From Dyadobacter alkalitolerans DSM 23607 (GTDB taxonomy: Bacteria; Bacteroidota; Bacteroidia; Cytophagales; Spirosomataceae): 64,000 bases of DNA. Below the pieces are notes generated by a model, which saw nothing but the letters and a program-made list of their open reading frames with translations, was not told the DNA's origin and searched no databases. Shown piece after piece: positions 46,105 to 54,577 of this stretch. A program made the translations under genes and the position numbers. The DNA lies in the NCBI RefSeq assembly GCF_000428845.1, contig NZ_AUAS01000002.1, forward strand, positions 372,001 to 436,000. Direction: 5' to 3'. Every line of letters begins with the position of its first letter. The first letter of the stretch is position 1.

Positions 46105-47349
46105 ATGAAAAGACAACAGAACCGCACCCTGGGTGCATTCGAAAAGGCGTTTTGGCTGCTGGACCAAATCGATTCCAAGGACTTCGCGCTCGCCGCAGAC
46201 ATTTCGGGCACATTACCCATTGAAAAATGGCGCAACGCACTGGATATGGCACAGAAGCGCCACCCGAACCTTTCTGTACGGGTTAGCCTCGATGAGCTGT
46301 CGAGGCCTGTATTGCAGCATGTAGAAAACATTACCATTCCGCTCCGGGTGGTGCATGTGGAGCAGGATTATCGCTGGGAACAGGAAGTCGAGAAGGAGCT
46401 TTCTGTGCGGTTTAATACGGAAGAAGCTCCGCTATTAAGGGTCGTTCTGGTGCAGAAACCAGAGCGCACTGTCCTGATTCTGGCAGCCAATCACACCGTC
46501 GCCGATGGGTCGTCATTGAGCTTTTTGACCCGGGATATATTGCTTGCCGTCACGGGAAAACAGCTAGAACCCATGGAACCGCAAGTGTCCAACGACCAGA
46601 CGCTTAACCTCCCGGAAGACCTCCCTGCCCAGACCGCAGGCGAAGTGCTGGAACTGAAAATGAAAACGGACATTGTGCAGCCGCTGATTTCATCCATCCG
46701 TATTTCTGAAAAAATTACCCGGAACCTGCTTGAAAAAGCCAGGCAAGAAAACACAACCGTTCACGGTGCCATTTGTGCAGCAGTGCTATTGGCGTCCAGG
46801 CAGATGCGTAAAGAATGGGATGAAGCCAGAATGGAGCTGGTCTCGCCCGTTTGCACAAGAGGGCCGCTGAATCTGGACGATAACTTTGGCCTTAATATCA
46901 CGACGCAATCTGTGTTTTTTGAAAAGCAGCCGGATTTAACATTCTGGGATCTGGCCAGACTTGCAAAGGCCGGGCTCGATGGGACCAATTCACCGGAATA
47001 TGTAAACGGCTATCTGTCCTTTTTCCGCGACATTGTATTTGGGCACAATGATATGCAGCAAATGATTGATGTTTTAAAAACCGCATTCAACCATCACATT
47101 ATGGTGACCAACCTGGTAAAAGTGCGTTATCAAACGGATTTTGGGCCTTTGAAGCTGGAAGCGCTTTATGGTCCGATGGTGCGCTCCGGAAAAGGAATGG
47201 AACAGACCATCGGCGCATTAACAACCAATGGCGCCCTTTGCCTGACCAATACAAGCGACAATCCTATCCCTGGCTTGCTCGCTGAAATAGAGCGCATGCT
47301 GACAGAAGCTTCTCAGTTGAAATCAAATGCTGCATGTCCTTTTGGATAA
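46105..47349 (+). CDS. Stand-alone condensation-domain acyltransferase
   Basis: 414 residues. The active-site motif is H130-T-V-A-D-G135 in AANHTVADGSS, the HHxxxDG-type motif of condensation/BAHD/carnitine-acyltransferase-fold enzymes with one His replaced by Asn. Later segments SPVCTRGPLNLDDNFG and MVTNLVKVRY resemble alcohol acetyltransferase and PapA5-type proteins. No NRPS or PKS lies nearby. It probably transfers an acyl group between a thioester and a hydroxyl or amine. It is divergent from the hydroxyacid dehydrogenase and followed by a perfect palindrome. Confidence 0.8.
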   Translation: MKRQQNRTLGAFEKAFWLLDQIDSKDFALAADISGTLPIEKWRNALDMAQKRHPNLSVRVSLDELSRPVLQHVENITIPLRVVHVEQDYRWEQEVEKELSVRFNTEEAPLLRVVLVQKPERTVLILAANHTVADGSSLSFLTRDILLAVTGKQLEPMEPQVSNDQTLNLPEDLPAQTAGEVLELKMKTDIVQPLISSIRISEKITRNLLEKARQENTTVHGAICAAVLLASRQMRKEWDEARMELVSPVCTRGPLNLDDNFGLNITTQSVFFEKQPDLTFWDLARLAKAGLDGTNSPEYVNGYLSFFRDIVFGHNDMQQMIDVLKTAFNHHIMVTNLVKVRYQTDFGPLKLEALYGPMVRSGKGMEQTIGALTTNGALCLTNTSDNPIPGLLAEIERMLTEASQLKSNAACPFG

Positions 47350-47376
47350 GTGTTCGTAAGCGATGATTGTGCTGAT

Positions 47377-47414
47377 CGATTCAGATAGGGATAAATTTAT
47401 CCCTATCTGAATCG
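47377..47414. repeat. Perfect 38-bp palindrome
   Basis: A 19-bp arm repeats exactly in reverse complement with no spacer (arms meet at AAA/TTT). As RNA it would fold as a 17-bp stem with an AATT loop. There is no T-run after it. It sits 28 bp after the acyltransferase stop and 65 bp before the SDR start. It could be a terminator for the first gene or an operator for the second. Confidence 0.85.
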
Positions 47415-47479
47415 TAAATCCCTACTTGTCAGCAATAAGCATTGTGCTGAAATTTGTCCTAAACAAATGAACAAAGTTT

Positions 47480-48268
47480 ATGGACTTCAATTTCGAAAAC
47501 GAACTGACAGGTAAAGTTGCGCTGGTAACCGGCGGAAGCAAAGGCGCAGGCAAAGCAATCGCAGAACGACTACGGAATGCAGGCGCAACCGTCATCATTA
47601 CCGCAAGGAACGAGCCGGAGGATAAAAGCAACGGCTTCCATTTCATAGCAGCGGATTTAAGCAAACCAGACGGGACCCAAAAAGTGGTTTCACAAGTGCA
47701 TCATCAATTTGGTAGCATTGACATTTTGATCAATAATATGGGTGGCTCAGAAACGCCTGGCGGAGGGTTTGCCGTGCTTTCCGACGAAGATTGGGAGGCC
47801 TCGTTTCAAACCAATCTCCTCGCACCCGTACGGCTGGACCGGGGATTCCTGCCCGGCATGATTGAACGTCATGCTGGCGTTATCATCCACATTGCTTCCA
47901 TCCAGGCGAAGTTGCCATTGTATGACTCTACCCTACCCTACGCGGCGGCAAAGGCGGCTTTGGTCAATTATAGTAAAAGCTTATCCAATGAAGTTGCCTC
48001 CAAAGGCGTGCGCGTGCTCGCCGTCTCACCGGGATGGATCATGACGACGGCATCTGCCCGGATGATGAAACGCATTGCCGAGAGTTCAGGCTCGACGGCC
48101 GAAGAAGCTGCCAAAGGAGTTATGGACGCGCTGGGCGGCATTCCGTTCGGCAGACCAGCCTGGCCGGAGGAAGTTGCGGAACTCGTGGGCTTTCTGGTTT
48201 CGCCCAGGGCAGCTTACCTTACCGGCACCGAATATGTCATCGACGGCGGCACCATACCCACGGTTTAA
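47480..48268 (+). CDS. Short-chain dehydrogenase/reductase (SDR)
   Basis: 262 residues. The cofactor-binding TGGSKGAG (18-25), NNMGG in place of NNAGG (86-90), Ser140, Tyr154 and Lys158 (YAAAK) make a complete classical SDR active site. The late PGWIMT and GTEYVIDGG also fit. It uses NAD(P)H on an unknown alcohol or ketone. The SnoaL-like gene begins 64 bp downstream and is likely to be co-transcribed, a pairing seen in small-molecule modification clusters. Confidence 0.93.
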   Translation: MDFNFENELTGKVALVTGGSKGAGKAIAERLRNAGATVIITARNEPEDKSNGFHFIAADLSKPDGTQKVVSQVHHQFGSIDILINNMGGSETPGGGFAVLSDEDWEASFQTNLLAPVRLDRGFLPGMIERHAGVIIHIASIQAKLPLYDSTLPYAAAKAALVNYSKSLSNEVASKGVRVLAVSPGWIMTTASARMMKRIAESSGSTAEEAAKGVMDALGGIPFGRPAWPEEVAELVGFLVSPRAAYLTGTEYVIDGGTIPTV

Positions 48269-48332
48269 GCATAGCAATTACCGGTATTTTATTTGAACAA
48301 AATCATTTTCAAAAATTAAACTTAAAATAATC

Positions 48333-48656
48333 ATGAAACTTCCTAGTAACATAGAAGGATTTATTCGGGCGCAAAACAATCTGGACAGCACGGCATTTGC
48401 CGCTTATTTTACAGAACACGCAACCGTTTCCGATGAAGGTTCGTCTTACTCAGGCAGGGCCGAAATTATAAAATGGATACAAGAGGCGACTGAAAAGTAC
48501 AATATGCAACTGAAACCCATTGATTTTATACAATCCGGCTCTAAGGGCAAGCTGACCGTTGAAGTGTCCGGTACATTTCCGGGCAGTCCGGCGGTCATGC
48601 ATTATCACCTGGGTTTTGATGAAAAATTAATCAGTTCATTAAAGATTACAGGATAA
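48333..48656 (+). CDS. SnoaL/NTF2-like small protein
   Basis: 107 residues. The pattern FIRAQNNLDSTAFAAYFTEHATVSDEGSSYSGRAEIIKWIQEA (motifs NNLDSTAFAAYF, ATVSDEG, GRAEIIKWI) matches nuclear-transport-factor-2/SnoaL-fold proteins, which form a hydrophobic pocket used by isomerases, cyclases and binding proteins. No catalytic residue can be assigned. It probably works with the upstream SDR. Confidence 0.83.
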   Translation: MKLPSNIEGFIRAQNNLDSTAFAAYFTEHATVSDEGSSYSGRAEIIKWIQEATEKYNMQLKPIDFIQSGSKGKLTVEVSGTFPGSPAVMHYHLGFDEKLISSLKITG

Positions 48657-48746
48657 CATGGAACGCATAATTTCGCAGGAATGCTTCCGGTTCAAATCAA
48701 CGGAGCTTCCTGCGAAACATTAAATTTTTATAATTCAAATTTACAT

Positions 48747-49676
48747 ATGATTGTCAAAATGCGGTTAACCCTGGCCATTTCAGCATTATTTCTACTGTTT
48801 TCCTCAACATTCACATCGGCACAAAAGCCGGATTCCAACCGCAAAAACGATCCGGCGCATCGGATTAAAATCGCACCTGAAAGCGTCTTCAAAATGTTCC
48901 GGGAGGCTGGAATGCAGCCTGTTAACCACGAGCTGACGCTGGCCCAAAACGAAAAAGTGCGCAATGCTTTTGCAACCTTACCGCCGCTGCATCAACGTAT
49001 TCTTAAGCAGCATTTGCATAGTATCAGTTTTATGGACAATATGCCCAACACGGCGTTAACCTCACCTGTTGATTCCACTGCTGGACCAAAAATGTTCAAC
49101 ATTACCTTTCGGGCAACTTTATTGGATGAAAATATTTCGGAATGGGCAACATGGAAGGAAAATAGCTGCTTCACGCCTGCCGCTGATTCCAGTTATAAAG
49201 TACGCGTAGAAGCGGGAAAGATGGATGCTATCATCTACGTGCTTTTGCACGAAGCTACACACGTTGTTGATGCGGTGATGAACATGACGCCGCATCCTGG
49301 CGAAGCCAATGCAGTTGTGGAGCCTACACAATTTACAAAAGATATTTGGCGCCTGATGGATGTGCCGGCTGATCCATACGTTGATTCCCTTTTGGAACAA
49401 ACGCGTTTCCGCAACGGGAAGCCAATTTCAATCACCCAGGCACCGGAAGTTTATGCAAAGCTCTCGAAAACGCCATTTCCCTCCTTATATGCAATGGCGG
49501 CATGGTCTGAGGATATTGCCGAGCTTGCAACCATTTATCACCTCACAACTAAATTGAGATCCCCATTTTATATAGTCGTCACCAAGAATAATAAGGAGTT
49601 GGCCAAGTTCGAACCCATGAAAAATGTCCTGGTCAGGCAGCGATTGGGCCAACTAGCGGCCTTTTACAAACCGTAA
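48747..49676 (+). CDS. Exported putative zinc metallopeptidase (HExxH)
   Basis: 309 residues from the ATG at 48747; the frame begins at 48681, but the signal peptide (LTLAISALFLLFSSTFTSA) fits the shorter form. H168-E169-A-T-H172 in VLLHEATHVVDAVM is an HExxH zinc-binding motif, followed by a helix and by WSEDIAELATIYHL, whose Glu could be the third ligand. I recognise no named family. The substrate is unknown. Stand-alone between SnoaL-like and hydrolase genes. Confidence 0.7.
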   Translation: MIVKMRLTLAISALFLLFSSTFTSAQKPDSNRKNDPAHRIKIAPESVFKMFREAGMQPVNHELTLAQNEKVRNAFATLPPLHQRILKQHLHSISFMDNMPNTALTSPVDSTAGPKMFNITFRATLLDENISEWATWKENSCFTPAADSSYKVRVEAGKMDAIIYVLLHEATHVVDAVMNMTPHPGEANAVVEPTQFTKDIWRLMDVPADPYVDSLLEQTRFRNGKPISITQAPEVYAKLSKTPFPSLYAMAAWSEDIAELATIYHLTTKLRSPFYIVVTKNNKELAKFEPMKNVLVRQRLGQLAAFYKP

Positions 49677-49825
49677 TTTCCTATTCGGGAAAAATGTACA
49701 AGGCACATTGCCTTTTATCCATTCTTCTGCGGAATTTAATCCGCCACCTTTGTCATGTCGAAACGCAAAGACAATCGGCTAAGGGTTAGCTGATTAACTC
49801 AAACAAATTCAAACTTACCACTCAA

Positions 49826-50731
49826 ATGAAAACTGTTGCCTTGACCATCGCATTCTTGTTAACTTTTATCCAAAGTCAATTTCTATTCGCACAAACGCGC
49901 AAGCCGGCATCCGCAGGAAGAGAAGAATACATTGAAGTGGAGAAAAATGTAAAACTCCACGTGATCGACCTCGGCGAAGGCCAGCCGGTGGTGCTCATTC
50001 ACGGATGGCCGCTGAACAATGCAATGTATGAATATCAATACCAATATCTGGTTGAAAAAGGGTTCAGGGTTATCGGCATTTCCCTCCGCGGTTTCGGTAA
50101 ATCAGACAGACCTTTTGGAAAATATGACTTCGACACATTCTCCGACGACATTAAAGTGGTGCTGGAAAAATTGAAAATTGAAAATGCAACGCTTGGGGGC
50201 TTCTCACTCGGAAGCGCAGTAACACTCCACTTTGTGACGAAATATAACGGAGCGCATATCAGCAAGTTGGCCTTGTTCGGAGCAACAGGCCCATCATGGA
50301 AGCAACGCGAGGGCTATCCTTACGGCATCACCGAACAAGGTGCAGCGGACCTGATCAAGCAGACCAAGACGAATCGTCAGCAACTGGTATCCGGTTTTGG
50401 CAAAGGCTTTGCCGGACAAGAAGGAAGTTTGTCAGAAGAATCACTCAGATGGTTGGAAAGCATTAACCTGGACGCCTCTCCTTACGCTACTACGCAGGCG
50501 ATCAAAGCATTAGGCGACCTGGATTTGCGTCCTGAACTAGGAAAAATTAAAATCCCCGTTGCCTTATTCCACGGTGTAAATGACAAATTGTGTGACTTCT
50601 CATTGTCAGAACAGCTGCACAAAAGCATCAAAGGTTCTTACCTTGTAAGATTTGAGAAAAGCGGACACGGTTTATTCCTGGAAGAAATGGATAAATTCAA
50701 CTCTGAACTTGAAAAATTCGCAAGGAAATAA
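49826..50731 (+). CDS. Exported alpha/beta hydrolase
   Basis: 301 residues with a Sec signal (TIAFLLTFIQSQFLFAQ). The oxyanion segment VVLIHGWPLN, the nucleophile Ser127 in GGFSLGS, the acid Asp in HGVNDKLCDF and the His in SGHGLFLEE form a full catalytic triad. It resembles non-haem haloperoxidase/arylesterase-type hydrolases. Signal peptide and stand-alone context suggest a periplasmic esterase of unknown substrate. A strong hairpin follows its stop. Confidence 0.88.
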   Translation: MKTVALTIAFLLTFIQSQFLFAQTRKPASAGREEYIEVEKNVKLHVIDLGEGQPVVLIHGWPLNNAMYEYQYQYLVEKGFRVIGISLRGFGKSDRPFGKYDFDTFSDDIKVVLEKLKIENATLGGFSLGSAVTLHFVTKYNGAHISKLALFGATGPSWKQREGYPYGITEQGAADLIKQTKTNRQQLVSGFGKGFAGQEGSLSEESLRWLESINLDASPYATTQAIKALGDLDLRPELGKIKIPVALFHGVNDKLCDFSLSEQLHKSIKGSYLVRFEKSGHGLFLEEMDKFNSELEKFARK

Positions 50732-50737
50732 AGCCCT

Positions 50738-50779
50738 GGCAAAAGCTGTGAACGGAACGACCCCTTCACAGCTTTTGCC
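50738..50779 (+). terminator. Hairpin after the exported hydrolase gene
   Basis: Perfect 15-nt arms (50738-50752 and 50765-50779) around a 12-nt loop begin 7 bp after the stop codon. The second arm contains GCTTTTGCC. Likely terminator. Confidence 0.7.
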
Positions 50780-50827
50780 TATAACATTTAAACAACATAA
50801 CATTAACTAATATCTGCGTATATAGCC

Positions 50828-51676
50828 ATGAGTACAACGGTGTTTAACAATAATTCAAAGACATTAGGGCTGCTGCAAGTCACGCAAAACCAAATGGATG
50901 CCATCAACGGTCCGGACTATAAGCAATATATCAAGATCCTCTATCTGCCGGCCGGTTATAAGCTCAGGGTAGATTTTGCCTGTTACGACACCTTGCAGCC
51001 AACGCTTTTCTTCATAAGCCCTAACCAATATCTTGAAATGGAAGTAACGGGTGAGGAAAGCGGCTATTTCATATTTTACAACCGCGATTTTTACTGCATT
51101 CAGATTCACGATCAGGAAGTTGCCTGTGACGGACTTCTGTTCAACAACATCAGGAACATGCCGAAAGTAGAGGCGTCCGCAAACGAAATTGCTTTTTTAG
51201 GGTCCTTATTCAAAGACATGATCGAGGAATTCCATTTGAATGACAGCTCGCTGGAAGAAATGGTCCGGACGTATCTCAAACAACTCCTCATCCGCGCAAC
51301 ACGCTCCTGGAAAAGGCAGCATCTGGACAACGCCGTGACGGATCAGCAAAGCGACCTGGAATTTTTCCGCAAATTCACCAGGTTGGTCGAAGAACATTAT
51401 AAATCCAAACACACCGTCGCCGACTATGCCGATTTCCTGTGCATGGCGCCAAAAACCATTACGCACAAATTCAACCGTCTGCGTCTGCCTCAACCCAACG
51501 AAGTGATCAAAAACCGCATTATCCTAGAAGCCAAGCGACTACTGGTCCACACGTCCCTCACCGCCAAAGAAATCGCCTACGACCTGGGCTACAACGACCC
51601 CGCCTATTTCAGCAGGCTATTCATGACCAAAACCGGTGAGTCTCCGTCCAATTTCCGTGCGAATTTTGTGGGGTAA
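50828..51676 (+). CDS. AraC-family transcriptional regulator
   Basis: 282 residues. The N-terminal half is a cupin-like sensor region (YLPAGYKLRVDFACYD). The C-terminal 90 residues form the two helix-turn-helix motifs of AraC proteins (TVADYADFLCMAPKTITHKF and AKEIAYDLGYNDPAYFSRLF in short form). It belongs to the Bacteroidota group with helix-rich linkers. The ligand is unknown. Adjacent genes are transcribed in the same or convergent direction, so a target is not clear. Confidence 0.9.
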   Translation: MSTTVFNNNSKTLGLLQVTQNQMDAINGPDYKQYIKILYLPAGYKLRVDFACYDTLQPTLFFISPNQYLEMEVTGEESGYFIFYNRDFYCIQIHDQEVACDGLLFNNIRNMPKVEASANEIAFLGSLFKDMIEEFHLNDSSLEEMVRTYLKQLLIRATRSWKRQHLDNAVTDQQSDLEFFRKFTRLVEEHYKSKHTVADYADFLCMAPKTITHKFNRLRLPQPNEVIKNRIILEAKRLLVHTSLTAKEIAYDLGYNDPAYFSRLFMTKTGESPSNFRANFVG

Positions 51677-51725
51677 GCTGGCGTCGTGGCGCGTTAATTG
51701 CACGACCTTCATGTATAACTGACCA

Positions 51726-52193
51726 CTAGCGATATCTTTTCAAAATGTCATCAATCCTGGGATCGGGAACGAGGTTGGTAGTGCCTGCGAGGGTGACGTG
51801 CTTATAATCCGGGTGCATGGTGTTGATTACGTAATTGAATGCTTCGGGCATTACTGCGGATGGCACTTTTAAAGCAATGGACTTTGCCTCTTGAAACCAC
51901 TTGTCTCCTATTGGCAGGCATGCCGTGTAGTCATTGGGATCTCTCCATGAAGGATGCAGGTCATTTACGCTGATTTCCTCGATTGAAACCGGATCCGGAA
52001 TGGAGATAAACATGATTTGAAAATCATCATTAAACCCAACTCCCTGCCTTCTGACCATATTTTCAAGAAAAGCCAACGGAATGGATTCTGCTGCATATAA
52101 GACTTTATTCCCGGCACTGTTCCAGCGCCCCTGCATCCCGGATGCAAACAAAGTGCCGCTATACATTTTATGGACAATCCTGTAAATCAGCAT
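51726..52193 (-). CDS. RES-domain toxin of a type II toxin-antitoxin pair
   Basis: 155 residues from the ATG at 52191-52193; a longer frame would overlap the antitoxin. The Arg of YRIVHK, the segment GMQGRWNSAGNKVLYAAES with its conserved Arg and Tyr, and the Glu in FLENMVRR are the R-E-S-type positions. RES toxins are NAD+-degrading enzymes that stop growth. The start lies 2 bp after the antitoxin stop, and both are read from the antitoxin promoter. Confidence 0.9.
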   Translation of the reverse strand: MLIYRIVHKMYSGTLFASGMQGRWNSAGNKVLYAAESIPLAFLENMVRRQGVGFNDDFQIMFISIPDPVSIEEISVNDLHPSWRDPNDYTACLPIGDKWFQEAKSIALKVPSAVMPEAFNYVINTMHPDYKHVTLAGTTNLVPDPRIDDILKRYR

Positions 52194-52195
52194 AA

Positions 52196-52630
52196 TTAAA
52201 CCGGATATCCTTGTGCCAGCTTGTCCAGTTCTTCGGCTAAAAAGTCTACACCTCCTCCTGTCCCCAGCCAATCCGCCGGCTTTTCATTTGAATTCCAAAA
52301 CGGTTTCTGAAGCCAGTAATTGAACTCGTCCACATTGCCAAAAATCTGCTCGCCCTTTTCAAACAAAGCAATCAACTTCAATAAATGCTCTCCATACAAC
52401 GGATCAAGCTTTTTCTGAGACTCTTTGTAGTTGCTGATAGTCCTGGAAGAAAGATTAATTAATGCTGCCAGGTTCTTTTCAGGCATTTTGATGGCTTCGG
52501 CAAAATCGTAGAATACCTTGGGTTGAAGACCTTTGCGTGCCGAAATAACGATCGCAAAGTTACTTCCCAGATCAAGGTAAGTGAATTTTGCTTTTAAGCT
52601 ATGGTAAGGCTGGTTACCGGATACTTTCAT
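52196..52630 (-). CDS. Xre/MbcA/ParS-type antitoxin (DUF2384)
   Basis: 144 residues. An Xre-like helix-turn-helix (FAEAIKMPEKNLAALINLSSRTISNYKES in order of short motifs: NLAALINLS, RTISNYKES) is followed by the toxin-binding DUF2384 region (LLKLIALFEKGEQIFG, FNYWLQKPFWNSNEKPADWL). This is the standard antitoxin for RES toxins, blocking the active site and repressing its own promoter. An inverted repeat lies just upstream. Confidence 0.9.
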   Translation of the reverse strand: MKVSGNQPYHSLKAKFTYLDLGSNFAIVISARKGLQPKVFYDFAEAIKMPEKNLAALINLSSRTISNYKESQKKLDPLYGEHLLKLIALFEKGEQIFGNVDEFNYWLQKPFWNSNEKPADWLGTGGGVDFLAEELDKLAQGYPV

Positions 52631-52640
52631 CGATACTGAT

Positions 52641-52683
52641 CGTTTGATATACGAATATAAGAAATTTTTCTCTATATAAAACG
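52641..52683 (-). promoter_or_regulatory. Imperfect inverted repeat upstream of the antitoxin
   Basis: CGTTTGATATA at 52641-52651 and TATATAAAACG at 52673-52683 form an inverted repeat with 10 of 11 matches, 11 bp before the antitoxin ATG, in AT-rich DNA. A likely operator for autoregulation. Confidence 0.45.
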
Positions 52684-52731
52684 AAAATTTTCACCTGGCA
52701 AATACATATTTGTTACCCTTCATCTGCTTTA

Positions 52732-53091
52732 TCAATTCCCCTTCATCTCCTGCCTCCGCATAGGCATGGCGTCGATCTGGCCAAATAACTTTTCAGCTTT
52801 TACGATTTCGGATGATCTTAACTTTTCACCGCCATCGCGGCCGATCAGGAGGAATGTGAATGCGGCTGTGCTGTCGATTTTCCATTTTTTCCATTCAGAG
52901 ACATTTTCCGTTGCATAAACTATGGACTTAACTTCGATATCTCGCTCCTGAATTCCTTTTTGGGAAGCATTGAGCGTTTCTACCTGTGACTTCCACTTCG
53001 CTTCTCCACTTTCGTTGTAAAAAAGCAGGACCTTGCGGGGCTGGTCTGTGATCATAGATGCGATGAATATTAATCCAAATAATGTTTTCAT
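52732..53091 (-). CDS. DUF4174-domain exported protein
   Basis: 119 residues from the ATG at 53091 with a short signal (TLFGLIFIASMI). The pattern RKVLLFYNESGEAKWKSQ and FTFLLIGRDGGEKLRSSEIV matches DUF4174, a thioredoxin-like-fold domain also found in animal CCDC80/DRO1. No Cys pair is present, so it is not a thiol reductase. Function unknown. Stand-alone. Confidence 0.78.
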   Translation of the reverse strand: MKTLFGLIFIASMITDQPRKVLLFYNESGEAKWKSQVETLNASQKGIQERDIEVKSIVYATENVSEWKKWKIDSTAAFTFLLIGRDGGEKLRSSEIVKAEKLFGQIDAMPMRRQEMKGN

Positions 53092-53276
53092 ACTGAGGTG
53101 TGTAATTAAGTTGCCGGTGAGATTGATAAACAACTTAATAGCAATTTACTGACCAATTAAAAGAACAGTCTGTTTTTTAGCATTGTCCCGGTTTTGAAAC
53201 GGGTAAAATCGTTATCATCTCACATTTAACAGGAAAAGATTCTACATTTAAAGACTTTAAAACAACCCTGCACAAA

Positions 53277-54506
53277 ATGATCAGATCGGTTTTTATATCC
53301 TTTTTAATGCTCCTGGCCATGCGCTGCATGGAATCTAACGCGCAAACTGCATCTCCAAAACAAAATAAACCGGATAAGGGGGGAATTATCACCGGTGCAG
53401 ACCAGACGGACAAATACTTGCAATATCTGAAAGGAATACGAATCGGTCTGGTTGCCAACCAGAGTTCTCTCATCGGCAATAAAAGCAGCGTGGACAGTCT
53501 GCTGAGCCTGGGTGTTAACATTGTAAAAGTGTTTGGGCCTGAGCATGGTTTCCGGGGTAACGCCAGTAACGGAGCGGTGGTAAATAATGAAGTTGATGCG
53601 AAAACGGGCATTCCGATTATCTCTTTATACGGAAAAAATGAAAAACCCAAAAAAGAACAGCTCGCGGATGTTGACCTGATGGTGTTCGACATCCAGGATG
53701 TGGGCTGCCGTTACTATACCAACATTAACACGCTTGAATATGTGATGGAAGCCTGTGCGGAAAACAACAAAGAACTGCTGATCCTCGACAGGCCCAATCC
53801 TAACGCATATGTGGTCGACGGGCCGGTGATGACGGATGACAGGTTTAAATCAGCCATTGGAATCCATTATATCCCCATGACACACGGCATGACGATCGGT
53901 GAATTTGCCCAATATCTGAATGGTGAAGGATATCTGAAAGAAAAATGCAGGCTCAAAATCATAAAGGTTGCGAACTATGATCATGACCAACCCTATACAC
54001 TTCCGATCAATCCTTCACCGAATTTGAATACACAGCAGGCCGTAATGCTGTTTCCCAGCTTGTGTATGTTCGAGGGCACGGCAATCAATGAAGGCCGGGG
54101 GACGCTTATGCCATTTACTATTTTGGGTGCACCAGCATTGAAAGGCCAATATGCATTCTCATACAAGCCGGTGAGCATTCCGGGCATGAGCGAGCGCCCT
54201 AGTCACAAGGACTCTGTTTGTTATGGTCTTGACCTTCGCACCTATGATGTCGACAACCTCCGGGCGAGTCGCCAGATCAACCTGGCCTGGCTCATTGAGT
54301 TATACAATGCTTATCCGGATAAAGCACGGTTTTTCTCCCCCGGCCGGGCAAATCAGGATATTTCAGCATTCGACCTACGCATTGGAACCGATACATTAAG
54401 GAAGCAGATCATAGCAGGCATGTCGGAAGCGGACATCCGGAAAAGCTGGGAGCCCGGATTGCAAAAATTTAAAACCATAAGGGCAAAATACCTGCTGTAT
54501 CCATAA
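53277..54506 (+). CDS. namZ: DUF1343/NamZ-family exo-beta-N-acetylmuramidase
   Basis: 409 residues with a signal peptide. The family motifs are intact: GIRIGLVANQSSL, VFGPEHGFRG, DLMVFDIQDVGCRYYTN, LILDRPNPN, THGMTIGEFAQYLN, PSPNLNT and EGTAINEGRGT. NamZ (GH171) removes terminal N-acetylmuramic acid from peptidoglycan fragments outside the cytoplasmic membrane. No other muramic-acid recycling gene adjoins it. A perfect A/T-rich stem follows it. Confidence 0.9.
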   Translation: MIRSVFISFLMLLAMRCMESNAQTASPKQNKPDKGGIITGADQTDKYLQYLKGIRIGLVANQSSLIGNKSSVDSLLSLGVNIVKVFGPEHGFRGNASNGAVVNNEVDAKTGIPIISLYGKNEKPKKEQLADVDLMVFDIQDVGCRYYTNINTLEYVMEACAENNKELLILDRPNPNAYVVDGPVMTDDRFKSAIGIHYIPMTHGMTIGEFAQYLNGEGYLKEKCRLKIIKVANYDHDQPYTLPINPSPNLNTQQAVMLFPSLCMFEGTAINEGRGTLMPFTILGAPALKGQYAFSYKPVSIPGMSERPSHKDSVCYGLDLRTYDVDNLRASRQINLAWLIELYNAYPDKARFFSPGRANQDISAFDLRIGTDTLRKQIIAGMSEADIRKSWEPGLQKFKTIRAKYLLYP

Positions 54507-54516
54507 GTAGATAAGC

Positions 54517-54563
54517 TAGTTTTTGTTTTATATGTAATATTGTTATATATAAAACAAAAACTA
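54517..54563. terminator. Perfect A/T-rich hairpin between namZ and permease genes
   Basis: Perfect 17-nt arms (54517-54533 and 54547-54563), almost all A and T, enclose 13 nt. A further three pairs beyond a G.T wobble extend the stem to 21 pairs with a 5-nt loop. Both strands have T-runs next to the stem, so it could end transcripts from either side, or act as an operator for the permease. Confidence 0.6.
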
Positions 54564-54577
54564 AACAACGCTACATC

